From Pycnococcus provasolii (Eukaryota > Chlorophyta > Pseudoscourfieldiophyceae > Pseudoscourfieldiales > Pycnococcaceae): a stretch of DNA of 64,000 nucleotides. The position numbers and the translations under genes were made by a program. The notes under the pieces are model-generated. The model was not told the origin of the DNA. It was given only the letters and a program-made list of their open reading frames with translations, and made no database searches. Below, piece after piece: positions 18,636 through 27,502 of the stretch; position 1 is the stretch's first letter; each line of letters starts with the position of its first letter. The stretch lies in the NCBI GenBank assembly GCA_938743325.2, contig OW568878.1, positions 620,001-684,000 of the forward strand, read 5' to 3'.

Positions 18636-19350
18636 ATGTTCGCAGACAACAAAGACAATAGTGGCGTGTCGTCGCGCACGCGTGCCGCGCCACTCCGCCT
18701 CGCACTGCAGTGGCTCGAGTCGCAATCTGCAGTCGAGTCACACATCGCACCCCTGCTACTTCAAGCAAGACTAACCAAGGAGAAACTCATCGTCGTCGAC
18801 GAGTTTTTGCCCTTTGAAGTCGCCTCTCGGGCATCTTCACTCGTACTTGAAGATGCCGCGCGAAACGAAAAAGGGGACTGGTCGTCCATGTCCTACGAAG
18901 AAGTCGCTCACGAAGCGGACGCCATCGCGCACGACTTCGACTATGCGGAGGCGGAAGATATCAGCGGAGGCGAGCACCTAAGCGACGCCGTCTCGTGGAT
19001 CTTTCCAGACTTAATTCCCGTGTTTTCTATTGCGAGGTATACGGAAGGACACCACATCGACGCGCACGACGACAAGGCGCACGTTCCTATAGAAATGAAA
19101 GGCAAGGGGGAAGTGCTTCACAGCAGAAAGTACGCCGCAATCTACTACCTCACGCCGACGTGGAAAGCAAGCTACGGAGGCGTGCTCGTCGACGAAGTCA
19201 CGGGAACGCACATCGTACCGAAGTTCAACAGACTCGTCTTATTTGAGGTTCCACGACTGCACCGCGTCACGGCAGTTCGACCGAATGCGCCGCCTAGACT
19301 CAGCGTCTTCGGGTGGTGGCTCACACCAGGCAAGTTGTACGAGCTTGACG

Positions 19351-19384
<34 letters not shown>

Positions 19385-19388
19385 ATGA
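18636..19388 (+). CDS. 2-oxoglutarate/Fe(II) oxygenase
   Basis: A 250-residue protein of the prolyl-4-hydroxylase-like 2OG-Fe(II) group. The iron ligands are probably His140 and Asp142 (GHHIDAHDD), the distal His lies in EVPRLHRVT, and the 2OG-binding Arg in PPRLSVFGWW, all in normal order on the double-stranded beta helix. The ATG at 18636 is chosen because the residues before it are not conserved-looking. The C-terminus is a run of about ten Asp residues from a GAC repeat. The next gene begins one base after the stop, which is very unusual for a eukaryote. The substrate is unknown. Confidence 0.8.
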
Positions 19389-19389
19389 A

Positions 19390-20366
19390 ATGATGAAGAA
19401 CAACTTCTTCCAATCAATCCCGGGCCAGCTGATACACCCATTTTTCTTTTTCGAGATTTTTCGTGCGTTGTGTCGGTGCATTCAGCTTAGTGGATTGACG
19501 CACTTCCTTCCTAACGAAGGACGAGGAACACTGCGTGGAGCTCTCTTTGGATGGACGCACACCGACAAGTTTGCGGATATCATCGACAAAGCTGGGCTTG
19601 TCAACAAGTGCTCTGTTCTATGCCTTGCTTGGGCAGCACTAAACGTGACGAAGGCGTCAATCCGTGAAGTGCGCGCGGTGGTTGCGGAGAGCATCGTCGA
19701 TTCTCGCTTTCGCTCACAGACTCTGTCCACCCTCTTGCTGCTCGACCGGGTACTCACCACCCTATCGGTTGCGTTGCCGTTGATTGTCGCTTACCTAAGC
19801 CACTCGAACGGTCCTCGCGTCACCTCGATCGGTGGGTTCGTCGGCCTCGCACTTGGCTTGGGGTCCCAAGATGCCGCGAAAGCTTCGTTGCGGGAGTCAG
19901 CCTGTTGTGGCGACAACCGTTCGCCGTGGGTGACGCCATCGAAATACCATCACTCAACGTGTTTGGAAAGCTGCTCCAATTTGGCATTTTCAATTCGGTG
20001 ATTGAGGATTTGGACGGCCGACCCGTGACGGTTCCCAATGCCGCGCTCGCAGCTGGTGCCGTGGTGAATCGTAGTCGAGCCCGCTTGCGTTTGTGCAGGC
20101 TCGACATATTGGTCATGCCGCCGTCATCCTCGCAGCTTCACTCATTTCTGGAAGATGCCCGACGCAACGTCGGAGGATCTGTGAACATCTCATCCATCAC
20201 TTGTGACGGTGTTGGCATCACGGCAAAGGTGATGGTAAAGAACGACGCCACGTTCGACGCAACAAAGGGAGACCTTTACGCGAAGTTGCTGGAAAGCGCG
20301 GAGAAGCATGAAGTGGAGCTCTCCTTCGAAAAGAGGGTCGTCTTTCAGCCTCCGGCGTCCGAGTGA
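19390..20366 (+). CDS. MscS-like mechanosensitive channel with apparent frameshift
   Basis: Two overlapping frames together cover one small-conductance mechanosensitive channel. The first (ATG 19390 to about 19880) has membrane spans and the pore-helix pattern SIGGFVGLALGLGSQDAAK. The second (about 19881-20366) continues with SFVAGVSLLWRQPFAVGDAI and DGRPVTVPNAALA, the beta domain and a C-terminal domain ending at 20366. The break falls at an AAA run at 19879-19881, where one extra A would join the frames. It could be a sequencing error, a real recent mutation, or programmed shifting; no intron fits. The start lies one base past the stop of the 2OG oxygenase gene. Confidence 0.7.
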
Positions 20367-20371
20367 ATCAA

Positions 20372-20376
20372 TGTAA
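20372..20376 (+). terminator. TGTAA poly(A) signal of the MscS-like gene
   Basis: TGTAA just 5 nt after the stop, near an A-rich run. The rest of the 348-bp gap to the next gene (20367-20714) shows no recognisable element. Confidence 0.35.
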
Positions 20377-20714
20377 AGTAAATGCGTACTTTTTCCGAGA
20401 AAATACATAGGTCGAGAAAAAAAAAGGTCCCTCTGGGATCCCACTCCTCTGGCACAGAACTTTTTAAGTCGGCGCCATTTTTATGTTTCACTTCACTACC
20501 CGGTATTGGTCCACCAAAATCGTCATTATTTTTATAACGGAAAAAAAAGTGAAGGTTGCAAAATGATGCGCATGTCCTGCCCGTCATTTTCAGACAGTTG
20601 TTTTCGACTTGCGGTGGGTGGAAGGGTTTTCAAATGGACGATTTGGGTTTGTAAGGGCTGTGTAAAGTATTTCGCAGACAAATTTACTATCAACAATGCA
20701 GAGTCGTCGTCTAT

Positions 20715-21428
20715 CTAGCTCGTTCCTGAGGCTGGGTTCTCCTGCTTTAAAAGCTCCATGATGACGACGCATATAATAAATGCGAGACTGTCTGTTCCCT
20801 TGCTCAACTTCAAGTTCACCCAGTGCTTCGCGCGTAGGAAGTTGTGGTCCCAGTCCCAGTACGCAACGAGAGGCGGCAGTTCCGCGGCACTCTTTTTGTC
20901 GAATCCTGCTGGCACGCAGTACGCTTGGCACTTCACCTTGATTCCCTTAATAGCCTCGACGTGGAACAGCGGCGGGCCGACGGTTCCGTCCGGCCCAACG
21001 ACGCAGAAGTCGCCGTCGATGCGCATCACGCCGAGTTTCAGTTGTGCGCGCTTGTACACGGGCGCTTCAGCCTTGGTGGACGCCTTGGCGTCGACGGGTG
21101 CGTCCTTGGTCGGTTTATCGAAGATGAAGATATCCCACACTTTGCGCAGAGGCCCCGTCGCGCACCTCGCCACCTTGGTGCCCGTGGGCGTGACGACGTC
21201 GAACCACATTCGCGTACCTTTCGCGACTTCTGTGGTGTACATGGCGACCCCGTTGGCGTCTGTGATGTCGAAGCTCCTCCTGTTGAGCGCGTTACGCTTC
21301 GCGAGCGTTATGGTTGCGTACTCTTCGAGCGGCGGCGTGGTTGCGGGCAGGAGGCACGACTCGGGCGGGTATGACGCGACCGTCTGCTGGAGTTGCTCTA
21401 AGTTGAATCGCGACGTCGCCGCACCCAT
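20715..21428 (-). CDS. LURP-one-related-like protein with N-myristoylation signal
   Basis: A 237-residue protein read from the ATG at 21428. The N-terminus MGAATSRF fits the N-myristoylation consensus (Gly2, Ser6), so it is probably membrane-attached. The middle has short beta-rich blocks (RRSFDITDANGVAMYTTE, GTRMWFDVV, GPLRKVWDIFIF) and ends with a hydrophobic DSLAFIICVVIMELL helix, a pattern of the LURP-one-related/Tubby-like fold. The family call is tentative. It is divergent from the mTERF-like gene across about 500 bp. Confidence 0.5.
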   Translation of the reverse strand: MGAATSRFNLEQLQQTVASYPPESCLLPATTPPLEEYATITLAKRNALNRRSFDITDANGVAMYTTEVAKGTRMWFDVVTPTGTKVARCATGPLRKVWDIFIFDKPTKDAPVDAKASTKAEAPVYKRAQLKLGVMRIDGDFCVVGPDGTVGPPLFHVEAIKGIKVKCQAYCVPAGFDKKSAAELPPLVAYWDWDHNFLRAKHWVNLKLSKGTDSLAFIICVVIMELLKQENPASGTS

Positions 21429-21715
21429 GATGTAAGGTTGACTTGGTTCAAATAGGAAGCAGACAAATGTGCGTGTGACGTGACGTGATGCAAGAAACAG
21501 CCAGGCCGTCTCCAATACAGCACAGCTTCAGAACAAGGTTCGTGATGAAACCAAAATGGAGGCAAGGGCCAAGGGGCGGGCGTGTGCCACCGTGGACGGA
21601 CGTTGGCTGTGTGTTGGCGTTGGCGGCCTGGCCTGGAGGGACCTGAGCGGCAAGCTCTTCGAAGCTCTTTCCAATATTGGGTTGCCAAAAGAACCACCCA
21701 AGAAACAGCATTACC

Positions 21716-21818
21716 GGGTAGGGTTAGGGGGAGGGTTTTATCGGCGTTAGGGTCGGCGTAGTGGTCGGCGTTAGGGTTTTCAGGGTAGGAGGGAGGGAGC
21801 GAGCTAGGGTTAGGACCA
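21716..21818. repeat. TTAGGG-type motifs in a divergent promoter
   Basis: Scattered TTAGGG, GGTTAGGG and CGTTAGGG copies, several in the form GTCGGCGTTAGGG, lie 114-216 bp before the mTERF-like start and about 290 bp from the LURP-one-like start. Here the G-rich strand is the plus strand. Confidence 0.6.
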
Positions 21819-21931
21819 GGGAAAGCTCTTCTCTTCGCCGCCTTTGCTTTTCTTCTGTCTGTGGGGGGTGAAATCCTATCTTCTCTTTCGCAGAAATCCC
21901 AAAGACAGCGCATCACTCCCTCTCCTATCAT

Positions 21932-22663
21932 ATGGTTATGGTGGCGTCCGTGAGCTCTCACTCTCGTCCTGTGTGTGCGTCGCGTGCTGTGCGTGCTGTG
22001 CGTGCTCGTGTCTCTCGTGTTTCTTTGCATCCTCGTGTTTTGCGTGCGTCATCCTCTTCATCGTTTTCGAATCCCGAATCGGCCGAGCCGCTCTCATCAC
22101 CACCCCCTCCTGAACCTGCTCAGGCTCAGGAGCCTTCTTCTTTGCCTTCTGAATCTGTGCCCGAGCCTTCTGAGGGGCCGTTCAACCGCTCCGTGGTTGG
22201 TACGGGACGACTCGGGTCGCGATCGCGATCCAAGGCGAACGAGTTTGACCCCGCGCGACTCCGCAAGTTTCTCATCGAAGAGGAAAAGTGGGATAAGGTG
22301 TGGGCCCTTGATATCGTCGACGACATCATCATGGGAAGGCGAGAGGGAGTCTCCGTCGATCAAACGAAGCAAGTGTTCGACTGGCTGAAAAAGTATGGAC
22401 TGCCCGCCGAGGATGTGTGCAACGTCGTCGCGCGATCACACGCGCTGCTCAACACGCCAACTACCGCACTCGACGAACTCGCAAAACACTTCATCAAAAA
22501 AGGCGTGCCAGGAGGAAAGGTCGCCAAGGTGTTCCTGCACCACCCCGCGCTCGTCGACTATACCGAAGCGCCCGACGGCAAAAGCCTCGTCAAGGGAAAA
22601 ACTGTCGCCGTCGTCGACTTCACCAACGACAAACTCACGTGCAGCTACAATCGCCAGCAGTAA
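21932..22663 (+). CDS. Short mTERF-like protein, plastid-targeted
   Basis: A 243-residue protein. The first 45 residues are rich in Ser, Arg and Val with no acids, as in a chloroplast (or mitochondrial) transit peptide. A Pro/Glu-rich linker follows. The C-terminal half holds two to three mTERF-type helical repeats, for example KKYGLPAEDVCNVVARSHAL and KKGVPGGKVAKVFLHHPALV. mTERF proteins bind organelle nucleic acid and act in transcription, splicing or ribosome assembly. With so few repeats, a full DNA-clamping superhelix is unlikely. It converges on the D-lactate dehydrogenase gene. Confidence 0.65.
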   Translation: MVMVASVSSHSRPVCASRAVRAVRARVSRVSLHPRVLRASSSSSFSNPESAEPLSSPPPPEPAQAQEPSSLPSESVPEPSEGPFNRSVVGTGRLGSRSRSKANEFDPARLRKFLIEEEKWDKVWALDIVDDIIMGRREGVSVDQTKQVFDWLKKYGLPAEDVCNVVARSHALLNTPTTALDELAKHFIKKGVPGGKVAKVFLHHPALVDYTEAPDGKSLVKGKTVAVVDFTNDKLTCSYNRQQ

Positions 22664-22887
22664 CCAAAGATCGGAGTCACTTCGTCCAACAACTGTTTTT
22701 TCACATATTCACCTATTAGCTAATGTACTTCTAAACTACCTACAGTACATAAGAGCTCCGCTTGCGCACTTGTTGTCGTTGTTAATAGTCGTCGCCACCA
22801 CGCAATCAACGGTATGCATTTACTTACACTCACTCTGGTTTTCAAAAGTTCGTTTCAGTGTTTTCTTTTCTATTCTTTTTCTTTTGC

Positions 22888-24930
22888 TCAGTGATCACAA
22901 TCGTGGTGACTCAATCCGCACTCGCCCGTGTACTTGTGACCAACCTTCGTTCCGCCAACACCAGGGTTCATCATGTTCAATGGGTCCGCCTTCATCCATC
23001 GCGCCTGCGTGGGAGGTGGCGCCAAGTACTCCGTGCCATGCCCGTGCTCCGCAGGAAGCTTGCCGCCGACCCTTTCCACCTCCGCCTTGATCTGCATCTT
23101 GCACGCGTGCACGTCCACGCCATTCGCGAAGGACAAATCCTCGTGAACGACATTGCATCCAAAGTGCCCGTACCTCATGCGAATGAGTGGCTCGACGCCT
23201 TCTGGCATGACGGGGCACGTGTCGTGCTTCTTAGGGAGCGCGTAGTCCAGCGAAAGGCCCTGCACGCCCTCTCCGTAGCAGCGCGTCGTGAACGCGGGCG
23301 CGCAGGCGAAGCGAAAGAGCTGCGCGCGGGCGGCGGCGCCCGACGCCTTGTCGCACTCGTGAATCTCCACGTCCATTCCCTTCGTCGCGTCCTCGATGCG
23401 CTTGATGAGTCGGTCACCCTCGCCATCTCCAAAGTCGCACGCATCAATCAGCACGTTGTGGTCGCGTTTCCGGCCGAGCGCGTCCAGCTCGCCCGGCGTT
23501 ATCGTGGGCATCAGAGGGTTGAACAGGTACGACAGGCGGTCGAGTGCACCCTTGGCGTACGGCAGCGGCAGCGAGTCGACGCGCGAGCGGAGCGCCCAGA
23601 TGGATCCCATCGGAGCCATGCCGAACAGGCGAATGAGCAGCACGAGGCCGCGTCCTGCTTGGTCCACCGTCTCGAACGTGTCGCGGTCCATGTACTCGAT
23701 CGAGCGAGGCAGGTCCTGCGGCGTCGCGAGGGCAGCCTTGCGCACGGCGTTCGCCGCCTCGAAGCTCCCGCAGCTCACCCACAGCGTTTTCGTCGAGAGC
23801 GCCTCCGCGAAGCTCTGGTGCACGGTGGCGAGGATGAGCACCTTGCCCTCCATGCGATTCGGCGCCGGTCCCGACGTGTCCGCGTTGAAGCGCGCACAGT
23901 CGCCGTCGAGTTTGGTGACGCTCTTGGCGTAGTTGGCATTGTACGCGGGCGTCTTGCTCCCGCTCGGCGTCTCCTTGAGGTTCTCGCCCGTCTCCAGGCG
24001 CTTGAACAGGTCTGCCGTGCCGTCGTTCTCGAGCCCGAGCGTGTCCGTCAGCTGAACCTTGCCGTTCGCGTCGACGCTCATGTACAGCGCGCGTTCCGTG
24101 TACGCCGGTCCCTTGCGTATCTGCGTGCCTCCCGATCCGTAGCTCACGCCGCCCGCGACGGACGGGTTCAGGAACGTGCTTCCAAGAGTGCTGTGCCCCT
24201 CCCTCTTGGTTCCCTGCAGCGCGGCGTTGACGTCGAGGATGCCCGCGCCCGCGAGGCAGACGACGCGCTCGCCGTTGGAGATGGGCGTCACGCGCCTCAT
24301 CTTGCGCATGCTCAAGACGACCGCGGGTCGTGTGTCGCGCGGCACACTTCCTCCCGTGAGACCTGTGTTTGCTCCCTGAGGCAGCACGGCGACGCCGTGG
24401 TCGACGCAGAGCTGCATGGCGTCGATGGCGCCCTGCAGCGTCTCCGGGCACGCGACGGCGACCGTCTGCCCTCCTGCTCCGATACGCGCACCAACGGTGA
24501 ACGGGCTTCCTTGGTTCGCGTCGGTGATGACGCAATTTGCGCCAAGTTTTTCCTTGAGAGCGGCAACGAGCGCGTCAGCCTTGGCGTCGCTCTCGCAGCA
24601 CGTTCGGGGCACGGGCATGACGCGTTTGTTGATGGCGAGGTCGTCCCGTCCGACGGCAAATCCTGCGGCGAGGCACGCGGCGCCGGTCGCGACGTACTTC
24701 CACGTGTTTGAACTTGCAGCACCTGACGTTCGCGCGGCGGTTGCAGCAGCGGCGGCAGCTCCTGAGGCGGTGGATGTCGTCGCCTTTTGAGCCGCCGTCG
24801 CCGCCGCCTGCGTCGTCATGGTCATGCGCGCAGACATGACGGGTGGCGACCTCGTCAAGGCTGATGCCGCTGAGACGCGCGTCACCGTGAGGCACCGTGC
24901 TCCTAGAGCGGTTAGCGTGAGCGCCGTCAT
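22888..24930 (-). CDS. DLD: FAD-dependent D-lactate dehydrogenase, bacterial Dld type
   Basis: A 680-residue flavoprotein oxidising D-lactate with electrons passed to quinone. After an Ala/Thr-rich organelle-targeting region and a possible span (YVATGAACLAAGFAVG, about 80-95) comes the FAD-binding domain with LPQGANTGLTGGSVP, LGSTFLNPSVAGGVSYGSGG, and later KLPAEHGHGTEYLAPP and DPLNMMNPGVGGTK. The last two match Escherichia coli Dld rather than the mitochondrial DLD1/LDHD family. The location (chloroplast or mitochondrial inner membrane) cannot be decided from sequence. Dld-type enzymes are reported in green algal fermentation. Intronless. Confidence 0.85.
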   Translation of the reverse strand: MTALTLTALGARCLTVTRVSAASALTRSPPVMSARMTMTTQAAATAAQKATTSTASGAAAAAATAARTSGAASSNTWKYVATGAACLAAGFAVGRDDLAINKRVMPVPRTCCESDAKADALVAALKEKLGANCVITDANQGSPFTVGARIGAGGQTVAVACPETLQGAIDAMQLCVDHGVAVLPQGANTGLTGGSVPRDTRPAVVLSMRKMRRVTPISNGERVVCLAGAGILDVNAALQGTKREGHSTLGSTFLNPSVAGGVSYGSGGTQIRKGPAYTERALYMSVDANGKVQLTDTLGLENDGTADLFKRLETGENLKETPSGSKTPAYNANYAKSVTKLDGDCARFNADTSGPAPNRMEGKVLILATVHQSFAEALSTKTLWVSCGSFEAANAVRKAALATPQDLPRSIEYMDRDTFETVDQAGRGLVLLIRLFGMAPMGSIWALRSRVDSLPLPYAKGALDRLSYLFNPLMPTITPGELDALGRKRDHNVLIDACDFGDGEGDRLIKRIEDATKGMDVEIHECDKASGAAARAQLFRFACAPAFTTRCYGEGVQGLSLDYALPKKHDTCPVMPEGVEPLIRMRYGHFGCNVVHEDLSFANGVDVHACKMQIKAEVERVGGKLPAEHGHGTEYLAPPPTQARWMKADPLNMMNPGVGGTKVGHKYTGECGLSHHDCDH

Positions 24931-25530
24931 GGAGCCTCACTTGCGTTGTGTGGTGCAAGCTCAAGACGAAGACACTGTTTCGGTAGGTACAGGTCTCTCC
25001 AGTAGGGTAAGTAGTGCCAAGTGCAAGAAAAGCTCACGGAGGGGTCCCGAGGTACCCTAGTAGTACAGTCTCACGGCATACACAAGCAACTGTTCAAGCG
25101 CCTGTTGTGCGTGCAGCGTGCTATAATACTTTAGTGGTAGAAAAATATCTGTTCACAACGTTCGAACGACGTTGATCACCCCAAGCAAGACGTTCGTTCT
25201 TTACCAACGTGTGTCGACACAATACACATTCCTCAGAACTAAGAACTATGCTTGCTCGACACAATGTTGAAGTACGACGAGGATCAAACACCGATCAAGG
25301 TCGTCTTCATCAAGCCATCAAGTTGATGTGCTCATCAAGTTGGTCGATCAATCAACGCATCAACGTGTTCTCGTGAACGATTAATTATAACGAAGCAACC
25401 TCTCATGTGAAGTGAAGAAAAATCAAATCAATGACGGCAACGAAGCCTACCCTTGCGCGAACCCCTCAGGGGTGATGAACCCCTCCCTCCCTGCGTGTGA
25501 ATCGGCGAACCCCTCGTGAACCCGAACCAG
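24931..25530. other. AT-rich intergenic DNA with ATCAAG-type repeats
   Basis: Within the 900-bp divergent gap, 25080-25450 is lower in GC than the coding DNA around it. It holds short repeats (ATCAAG, GATCAA, CAACGTT) and small palindromes such as CGTTCGAACG near 25160 and TGTGTCGACACA near 25210. I see no gene, tRNA or clear element ends; it may be an old transposon remnant. Confidence 0.3.
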
Positions 25531-25556
25531 CTAACCCTAACCCTAACCCTAACCCT
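25531..25556. repeat. CCCTAA array upstream of the E2-like/2OG gene
   Basis: Four tandem CCCTAA-type units, about 275 bp before the preferred ATG at 25831. Confidence 0.65.
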
Positions 25557-25830
25557 GGGCTAAGTGGGCCCTGTCGTTCCTCCCTGCCCTGGGACCCTCC
25601 CTTCCCTGCAGCTGCCTCTCGTGGCATTCTTCCTCCCTGTTTTGAGTTCCCACGGGCTGTCGTGGCATTCATTGGGTATGTCATGGCGCACTCTCCGAAG
25701 TAACTTGATACGTCAAGCTCACCGTTATCGTGGTCGTTTGATACGTCAATCCAACAGAGAAACACAAGCACGCAAGACCCCTCCCTCCTTAGATTCCTCA
25801 GATAATCTCAAAACATTTCCCTCCTCTCAT

Positions 25831-27273
25831 ATGAAGATGGAGTCAGATGTGCCACGGTCATCGTCAGCGTGCCCCGCTCTGTTTGATGAACTTCGCTCGA
25901 TTCACCAAAAACATGGTGACGACCTGAAAGGTTGGCCTGCGTACGTGCGATCTTTAAGCACGGCGGACGAAATCCGAACGTGCGAATACGCGCTCTTCGA
26001 CGATACAGACGGTAAAACTGCCGTGCAAATCAACGACGAGCCTGAAGAAGGACCGTGGGAAATTGACGCTGTCATACGAGGTGGAGAAGGGACAAACTAC
26101 GACCGAGACTTCAGAATCGTCCTCACTTTCCCTGGTGACTGGCCCAAACGACCCGCACGCGTGCGTATCAAGGGAATTCTTCACCACATCCTCCTCATGG
26201 ATGGAAACGAGCCGATGCCCGTCTTCTACCACCCGCAGGGTACGTACGCGCCGTCAAACACCGAGGGAACGTACGACATCATGACTTGCCTAAAGGCTGT
26301 TCACGGATTCTTCACCTCGCCGCTCAAGTGGCCTGAAGGGAGCATGTCGCCACTCCAGGAGCGAGAAATTGCGAGGCAGTGGGAGGAGGCCGCCGCCTCA
26401 GACGCCGAACGGCACGAAATCATATCAAAATATAGGAACGACGTCGGTGCCAAGCACAACGCACTCTTTGAGGCGGCAGATAGCAAAGTGCTGCCACGTG
26501 CATGGTTTGACGCGGAATTTGCACGCGTCGTACTCGACGGAGAAGGCGATGCCGATGCAATACGCGCGATGGTGAAGGAAGAGTGCACTGGTGCGTACAG
26601 CTTTCCATTCGTCACGAAGGAGTTCTCCGACATGGTGATCGAGGAGGCGGAGCACTACCAGCAGAGTGGCTTGCCCGTGCGACGTCCCAACTCGATGAAC
26701 GCGTACGGCCTGATCTTGAACGAAATTGGTCTCGAAGGCTTGATGGACGCGCTGCAGGAGCAAGCATTTCTCCCGGTGTCGCGAGCACTCTTTCCCGCTG
26801 AGGTGGCTTGCCGTTTCGACGCCCACCACAGCTTTTTGGTGCACTACGAGATTGGACACGACTTAGGCTTGGACATGCACACCGACGATAGCGACATTAC
26901 GTTCAACACCTGTCTAGGCAAGGAGTTTGAAGGTGCCGGTCTCACCATATGCGGCGTGATGGGCGAGGAGGGCATGCGCAAGCTTCGTCACGTTTACTCG
27001 CACGTCGTCGGTCGGTGTCTCGTGCATCTCGGTAGGCACAGGCATGGCGCGGACGACATCACGAAGGGCGAGCGTTTGAATTTGATTTGCTGGAACCACA
27101 ATTACCTGTGGCGTAAGAGCTCGCCATACAAGACGCTAACGCTTCCTGATGAGACGGAGCCGCCTGATGCGCAGTGTTTGAGCTTTACGCATGACCGCGA
27201 CCACCCGAACGCGAAGCCGAGCGCGTGGTACCCGCCAAAGAGGAGCGAGGTTCGTTTCGACAAGCGCGTTTGA
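25831..27273 (+). CDS. E2-like (UEV/RWD-type) domain fused to a 2OG-Fe(II) dioxygenase
   Basis: A 480-residue protein from the ATG at 25831; the frame stays open upstream, so an earlier start is possible. Residues about 75-160 look like a ubiquitin-conjugating fold: DFRIVLTFPGDWPKRPARVR, then HHILLMDGNEPMPVFYH and YDIMTCLKAVHGFFTSP. I see no convincing catalytic Cys, so it may be an inactive variant that binds ubiquitin or a partner. The C-terminal half is an OGFOD2-like prolyl hydroxylase domain: His350-x-Asp352 (HTDDSD), His405 in GRHRHGADDI, and Arg415 for 2OG. The target is unknown; the fusion suggests hydroxylation linked to ubiquitin signalling (inference). 3' TGTAA signals follow. Confidence 0.75.
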   Translation: MKMESDVPRSSSACPALFDELRSIHQKHGDDLKGWPAYVRSLSTADEIRTCEYALFDDTDGKTAVQINDEPEEGPWEIDAVIRGGEGTNYDRDFRIVLTFPGDWPKRPARVRIKGILHHILLMDGNEPMPVFYHPQGTYAPSNTEGTYDIMTCLKAVHGFFTSPLKWPEGSMSPLQEREIARQWEEAAASDAERHEIISKYRNDVGAKHNALFEAADSKVLPRAWFDAEFARVVLDGEGDADAIRAMVKEECTGAYSFPFVTKEFSDMVIEEAEHYQQSGLPVRRPNSMNAYGLILNEIGLEGLMDALQEQAFLPVSRALFPAEVACRFDAHHSFLVHYEIGHDLGLDMHTDDSDITFNTCLGKEFEGAGLTICGVMGEEGMRKLRHVYSHVVGRCLVHLGRHRHGADDITKGERLNLICWNHNYLWRKSSPYKTLTLPDETEPPDAQCLSFTHDRDHPNAKPSAWYPPKRSEVRFDKRV

Positions 27274-27293
27274 CCTGGACGTGGACCTGGAAG

Positions 27294-27320
27294 TGTAACA
27301 CATAAGCAAACACTCTGTAA
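27294..27320 (+). terminator. Two TGTAA poly(A) signals after the E2-like/2OG gene
   Basis: TGTAA at 27294-27298 and 27316-27320, 21 and 43 nt past the stop and 70-90 bp before the MULE insertion. Confidence 0.5.
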
Positions 27321-27390
27321 AGTACATGCGTGACGTGATATGTGTACAGTACATACCGGAACGTTAAATTTTAAGATACGGTAGTATGAT

Positions 27391-27502
27391 AGTAAAAGGG
27401 CCCACCAGGTTTATAAAAATTAGTTTTTCCAGGTTTATAAAAAACCCTGCCCCCTTAAGGCCACCTCCCCCTGTGGCGCCATGGTGGCGACGACGCGCAC
27501 GG
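27391..27502 (+). repeat. MULE left terminal inverted repeat
   Basis: 112 bp, identical in reverse complement to 29856-29967. It contains a direct double copy of CCAGGTTTATAAAAA about 25 bp apart near the outer end, a likely transposase-binding or TATA-bearing motif. It includes the transposase ATG (27481), so the first 7 codons lie in the repeat. Confidence 0.93.
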
